The position numbers and the translations under genes were made by a program. Under the pieces are notes generated by a model, which did not search any database, was not told where the DNA came from, and saw only the letters and a list, made by a program, of their open reading frames with translations. 7,429 nt of DNA from Dehalococcoidia bacterium (GTDB lineage Bacteria > Chloroflexota > Dehalococcoidia > Tepidiformales > Tepidiformaceae), in the NCBI GenBank assembly GCA_009838385.1, contig VXRS01000146.1, positions 1 through 7,429 on the forward strand, given 5' to 3'. Positions 4,689-7,429 of the stretch are shown here, one piece after another (position 1 is the first letter of the stretch; each line of letters begins with the position of its first letter).

Positions 4689-5866
4689 TCGTCACCGGCG
4701 GCGCAACCCTCGCTGTCTGTGCCGTCGGCCTCGCCCTGCTGCGGCTGACCGTCGCGGCCCCGCAGCACTGCCCGGAGATCACGCCCGAGTTGCTTGCGGT
4801 CTCCGCCTCCGCCTCCGCCGAGTGGATCGAGATCGCCCAGTTCCCCGACGGCCGCTACGTCTACGAATACAACGCCGACACCGACTCCTTCCCCGACGAC
4901 TACAACGTCGTCCGCCATGCCGGCGTCACCATGTCGCTCTACCAGGCCGCCGCCCTCGGCGACCTCGCCCGCATCCCCGCGGCCGACCTCGGCACGGCCT
5001 GGATGCAGGCCAACCTCATCGAGCACGATGACTGGGTCGCCCTCCGCAACCCCAATACCGGCCGCGTGAAGCTCGGGGCCAGCTCCCTCATGCTCGCCGG
5101 CCTCACCCAGCGCCGCCTCGCCACCGGCGACCCGCACTACGACGACCTCATGAAGCAGCTCGCCCGCTTCCTCGTTGTGATGCAGCTGCCCGACGGCGCC
5201 ATGCTCAACTTCTGGGATCCCGGCCTCCAGGCCCCCGACCCATCCGTCCGCTCCCGCTACGCCACCGGCGAGGCGCTCTGGGCGCTCGCCCAGATGCACC
5301 GCCACTTCCCCGGCGAGGGCTGGGACGAGCCCTCCTGGCGCATCGCCGACTACCTCGCACTCCACCGCGACGAAGTCGAGGAGCTCGACTTCCCGCCCTG
5401 GCCCGACCAGTGGGCCGCCTACAGCCTCTCCGAGATGGCCGACTGGCCCCTGAAGGAGCACCACATCGAGTACGCCCGTGCCCTCGCCGAGCGTTTCGGC
5501 TTCCTCATCCGTGTCGAATCCCAGCGCACCGGCGGCTTCATCAACGAGCCGTTCCACGGAAGGCTCACGCGCGCCGCCGGCCTCGGGACCTGGGTCGAGG
5601 GCCTCACCTCGATGTGGCGCCTCGCCCGTACCGATGAGCGCCTCGCCGATCTCGAACCGGAGCTCGCCGAGCGCGCCATCTGCGGCGCGGGCATCCTTGC
5701 GAGCCGCCAGGTCACCTTTCGGGAGAGCGCTGCCTGGCCCAACCCCGACCTCGCCGCCGGCGCCTGGTTCCGCGACGGCATCACGCGCATGGACGACCAG
5801 CAGCACGCCCTCTCCGGCCTCGCCCTCACAGAGGCTATCCTTGCCCGCCAGGAGGACACCCCATGA
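4685..5866 (+). CDS. Unrecognised membrane-anchored protein, probably all-helical alpha/alpha-barrel-like
   Basis: I do not recognise a named family in this 393-residue protein. GTG 4685 overlaps the preceding stop; no strong ribosome site precedes it, so translation probably depends on coupling. Residues 2-25 are hydrophobic and end in VAAPQ, reading as a membrane anchor or signal peptide with few positive charges. After that come PDGRYVYEYN (54-63), DDYNVVRHAG (71-80) and then repeated helix-like blocks starting with small residues: GASSLMLAGLTQR (131), YATGEALWALAQMHR (192), WAAYSLSEMADW (243), GLGTWVEGLTSMWRLA (299), QHALSGLALTEAIL (373). PDGAMLNFWD (169-178) echoes the first PDG motif. 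This rhythm, rich in Trp, Tyr, Asp and His, resembles the (alpha/alpha)6 toroids of six-hairpin glycosidases, epimerases and terpenoid cyclases, and suggests an extracytoplasmic enzyme on sugars or lipids. Its stop overlaps the MarC start (ATGA). Confidence 0.85.
   Translation: MIVTGGATLAVCAVGLALLRLTVAAPQHCPEITPELLAVSASASAEWIEIAQFPDGRYVYEYNADTDSFPDDYNVVRHAGVTMSLYQAAALGDLARIPAADLGTAWMQANLIEHDDWVALRNPNTGRVKLGASSLMLAGLTQRRLATGDPHYDDLMKQLARFLVVMQLPDGAMLNFWDPGLQAPDPSVRSRYATGEALWALAQMHRHFPGEGWDEPSWRIADYLALHRDEVEELDFPPWPDQWAAYSLSEMADWPLKEHHIEYARALAERFGFLIRVESQRTGGFINEPFHGRLTRAAGLGTWVEGLTSMWRLARTDERLADLEPELAERAICGAGILASRQVTFRESAAWPNPDLAAGAWFRDGITRMDDQQHALSGLALTEAILARQEDTP
5850..5855 (+). promoter_or_regulatory. 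Ribosome binding site of the MarC-family gene
   Basis: AGGAGG lies 7 nt before ATG 5863, inside the last codons of the upstream gene, so the MarC-like protein can be initiated independently as well as by coupling. Confidence 0.65.
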
Positions 5867-6414
5867 GCGGCCTCGGGATCACCATCCTCCTCATCTTCGC
5901 CTCCATAAACCCGCCCGCGGTCCTCGCGACCGTGAACAGGGCGGAGAAGGGTCGCCTTCAGCTGGTGCCGGCGGCCGTCGCCTTCCTCGCGGGGGCCGCC
6001 CTCCTCCTCGCCGCCACCTTCGCTGCCGAGGCCTTCCTCGATGCTCTCCAGCTCGAACCCGAGACCTTCCGCATCTCCGCCGGCATCGTCATGGCCGTCA
6101 CCGGAGTCGCCTTCATCCTCTTCGGCCCCTTCTCCTATCCCATGGAGCAGGACTGGAAGAGCGGCCTCTTCCCCCTCGCCTTCCCCCTCCTCGCCAGCCC
6201 CGCCGCCTTCGCCGCCGTCCTCACCCGGTCCGCCGACAAGGGCGAACCGCAGGTGGTGCTCGCAAGCCTGATCGTTGTGGCCGCCGTTGCCGTGGGTGTG
6301 GCACTCGTCTCGGGACGCAACTCGCCCATCCCCGGCGTCCTCGCGCGCCTCATCGGCGCCGTCCTCATCTTCCGCGCCGTGGGACTCATCATCGACGGGA
6401 TCCGCTCCGTCTAG
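5863..6414 (+). CDS. MarC-family (UPF0056) integral membrane protein
   Basis: The 183-residue product has six hydrophobic segments at about 1-24, 33-58, 70-90, 101-121, 129-150 and 156-178. MarC traits are visible: INPPAV in the first segment (NP at 16-17), FRISAGIVMAVTG in the third, FPLAFPLLASPAAFAAVL in the fourth (an inverted-repeat counterpart of the first) and LARLIGAVLIFRAVGLIIDG near the end. It is somewhat shorter than the usual 200-220 residues. MarC proteins sit in the inner membrane; their transported substrate is not settled, and the old link with multiple antibiotic resistance was not upheld for E. coli MarC. Here it is coupled by a 4-bp overlap to the anchored all-helical protein, so a joint membrane role is a fair inference. 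Confidence 0.82.
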   Translation: MSGLGITILLIFASINPPAVLATVNRAEKGRLQLVPAAVAFLAGAALLLAATFAAEAFLDALQLEPETFRISAGIVMAVTGVAFILFGPFSYPMEQDWKSGLFPLAFPLLASPAAFAAVLTRSADKGEPQVVLASLIVVAAVAVGVALVSGRNSPIPGVLARLIGAVLIFRAVGLIIDGIRSV

Positions 6415-6423
6415 CTCCGGGGA

Positions 6424-6429
6424 AGGAGG
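6424..6429 (+). promoter_or_regulatory. Ribosome binding site that fixes the GTG start of the SnoaL-like gene
   Basis: AGGAGG sits 5 nt before GTG 6435 in the 20-nt gap after the MarC-like stop. It decides the start: the same frame stays open far upstream through the previous two genes. Confidence 0.75.
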
Positions 6430-6434
6430 AGCCC

Positions 6435-6980
6435 GTGCCCGACCTCGACCAGTCCGCCCTCCAGCGCGCGCTCGACGAGATCGAGCTCCGCAACCTCTAC
6501 TTCCGCTATGCCCGCGGCGTCGACCGCCTCGACCCCGAGCTGCTGCGCTCGTGCTTCCACGAGGACGCGTACATCACCACGCGCAACCGCGAGGTCCGCG
6601 ACGACTTCGTCAAGAACGTCATGGTCGGACTCTCCCGCTTCAAGATGACCCAGCACGTCACCACCAACGTCTGGGTCGAAATCGACGGCGACACGGCGAA
6701 GGGCGAGGCCTACGCCCAGGCCAACCACCGCGCCCCCGGTGAGAACGGCGAGCCCGACACCGACTACCGCTGGGGCGGCCGCTACGTCGACCGCTTTGAG
6801 CGCCGCGACGGCGTCTGGAAGTTCTCCGACCGCGTCGTCATCCACGACATGGACCGCGTTGTGAAGGTCACCGAGGTCTGGGATCCCCCCGGCCTCGGCT
6901 TCACAGAGGGCTCTCACTCCACCGACGACATCGTCTACAGGGAATGGGGGAAGGAATCGCCCCCAGGAGGCACATCGTGA
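6435..6980 (+). CDS. SnoaL-like (NTF2-fold) protein, BaiE-type dehydratase/isomerase-like
   Basis: This 181-residue protein follows the SnoaL_4 pattern: ALDEIELRNLYFRYARGVD (helix with Y25 and D30), LDPELLRSCFHEDAYI, MTQHVTTNVWVEIDGDTAKG (H74), NHRAP (H98), WGGRYVDRFERRDGVWKFSD. The Tyr-x4-Asp spacing and the downstream His agree with the active-site set of bile-acid 7-alpha-dehydratase BaiE, so a cone-shaped pocket doing dehydration, isomerisation or cyclisation of a hydrophobic ring or acyl-CoA substrate is plausible. Many family members have no known activity. The C-terminal 30 residues (after RVVKVTEVWD) are a polar tail of unclear purpose. It is cytosolic, with no signal sequence. The start is GTG with a strong AGGAGG; the stop overlaps the GTG of the VOC gene by 4 bp. 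Confidence 0.88.
   Translation: MPDLDQSALQRALDEIELRNLYFRYARGVDRLDPELLRSCFHEDAYITTRNREVRDDFVKNVMVGLSRFKMTQHVTTNVWVEIDGDTAKGEAYAQANHRAPGENGEPDTDYRWGGRYVDRFERRDGVWKFSDRVVIHDMDRVVKVTEVWDPPGLGFTEGSHSTDDIVYREWGKESPPGGTS
6965..6970 (+). promoter_or_regulatory. Ribosome binding site of the VOC-family gene
   Basis: AGGAGG lies 6 nt before GTG 6977, within the last codons of the SnoaL-like gene, supporting that start. Confidence 0.7.
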
Positions 6981-7429
6981 CGTTCGAAGACCTCACCAGC
7001 CCCTACGACATCCCCTCTGGCGGCATCTTCCACTTCGCCATGGCCGTCCCCGACCTGCCTGCGGCGATGGACATGCTTGGCCCTGCCCTCAACGTCGACT
7101 GGACCTCGATCTGGTCTATGACCCGGAAGATGAACACCCCCGAAGGACCTACCACCGACGAGATGCAGGCCGTCTACACCCGCCAGGGTCCGCCCTACGT
7201 CGAGCTGGTGAGCGGCTACGGGAGCGGTTTCTTCGCCGCCGACGAAGGCCCCCGCCTCCATCACGTCGGCTACATCGTCGAAGATGTTCGCGCCGAGGCT
7301 GAGCGCCTGCAGGCGCTCGGCATGACCATCTGGGACCTCGGACCCGGCTCCGCCTTCGTCACCAACGACGTCGGCATGACCTTCGAGGTCATGGGACCGG
7401 GCATCCGCCAGACCCTCGACGAGTGGTTC
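6977..7429 (+). CDS. VOC (glyoxalase-fold) family protein, 3' end cut by window
   Basis: The frame is open from GTG 6977 to the window end, 151 codons without a stop. Two beta-alpha-beta-beta-beta modules are visible. IFHFAMAVPDLPAAMDMLG gives first metal ligand H19 and PPYVELVSG gives E76; RLHHVGYIVEDVRAEAERLQ gives H96 and GMTFEVMG gives E137. This is the full His-Glu-His-Glu metal site of glyoxalase/epimerase-type VOC enzymes. The short linker and the LHHVGY and FEVMG motifs resemble Glyoxalase_4 members, which include methylmalonyl-CoA epimerase, but the substrate is not defined by sequence alone. Members of this fold do isomerisation, epimerisation or dioxygenation. The start is GTG with AGGAGG 6 nt upstream, overlapping the SnoaL-like stop (GTGA). 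Little is probably missing at the C-terminus. Confidence 0.88.
   Translation, partial: MTFEDLTSPYDIPSGGIFHFAMAVPDLPAAMDMLGPALNVDWTSIWSMTRKMNTPEGPTTDEMQAVYTRQGPPYVELVSGYGSGFFAADEGPRLHHVGYIVEDVRAEAERLQALGMTIWDLGPGSAFVTNDVGMTFEVMGPGIRQTLDEWF

Noticed and set aside
4649..5806. Minus-strand open frame of 385 codons opposite the anchored protein gene
   Set aside because: Same low-complexity Gly/Ala/Val/Glu composition, no ribosome site and no recognisable motif; the plus-strand frame has an anchor, ordered motifs and coupled junctions.
5478..6434. In-frame upstream extension of the SnoaL-like gene
   Set aside because: The extension is Pro/Ser/Arg-rich shadow over two other genes; AGGAGG 5 nt before GTG 6435 and the SnoaL domain boundary set the real start.

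Overview
The window is 7.4 kb of very GC-rich bacterial DNA, about two thirds or more G+C by eye, and almost entirely coding. Gene content (an AMACR-like CoA transferase, an SMP-30 lactonase, SnoaL-like and VOC proteins, a split-off sucD, a double-CDGSH protein) fits a free-living heterotroph. A GC-rich member of Chloroflexota (Dehalococcoidia-like) is my best guess, but this is an impression from gene content and the sequence does not prove it.

Layout. Positions 1-588 (+) hold the 3' part of a double-CDGSH / mono-cluster iron-sulfur protein. It converges on a minus-strand vapBC-type toxin-antitoxin pair: the antitoxin (1341-1021) is intact, while the PIN-domain toxin (1024-585) is split by a one-base frameshift. 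Upstream of these on the minus strand is sucD (2323-1454), the succinyl-CoA ligase alpha subunit, with a perfect 13-bp hairpin at its stop codon and no sucC beside it. A 190-bp divergent region (2324-2513) separates sucD from a plus-strand operon that runs to the window end.

The operon order is: AMACR/CaiB-type CoA transferase or racemase (2514-3698), SMP-30/gluconolactonase-like hydrolase (3738-4688), an unrecognised membrane-anchored, probably all-helical (alpha/alpha-barrel-like) protein (4685-5866), a MarC-family membrane protein (5863-6414), a SnoaL-like/BaiE-like NTF2-fold protein (6435-6980), and a VOC/glyoxalase-fold protein (6977-7429, cut by the window edge). Three junctions are 4-bp start/stop overlaps (GTGA, ATGA, GTGA), so the genes are probably co-translated. 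The soluble members look like a catabolic set acting on an acyl-CoA or lactone-forming substrate. The membrane pair in the middle is the least explained part.

Composition. The plus strand is richer in C than G in both plus-strand genes and minus-strand sucD, so wobble positions are mostly C in plus genes and often G in sucD. The vapC stretch lacks this bias, which suggests later arrival. No RNA genes, CRISPR arrays, insertion sequences or tRNA-like structures were seen.
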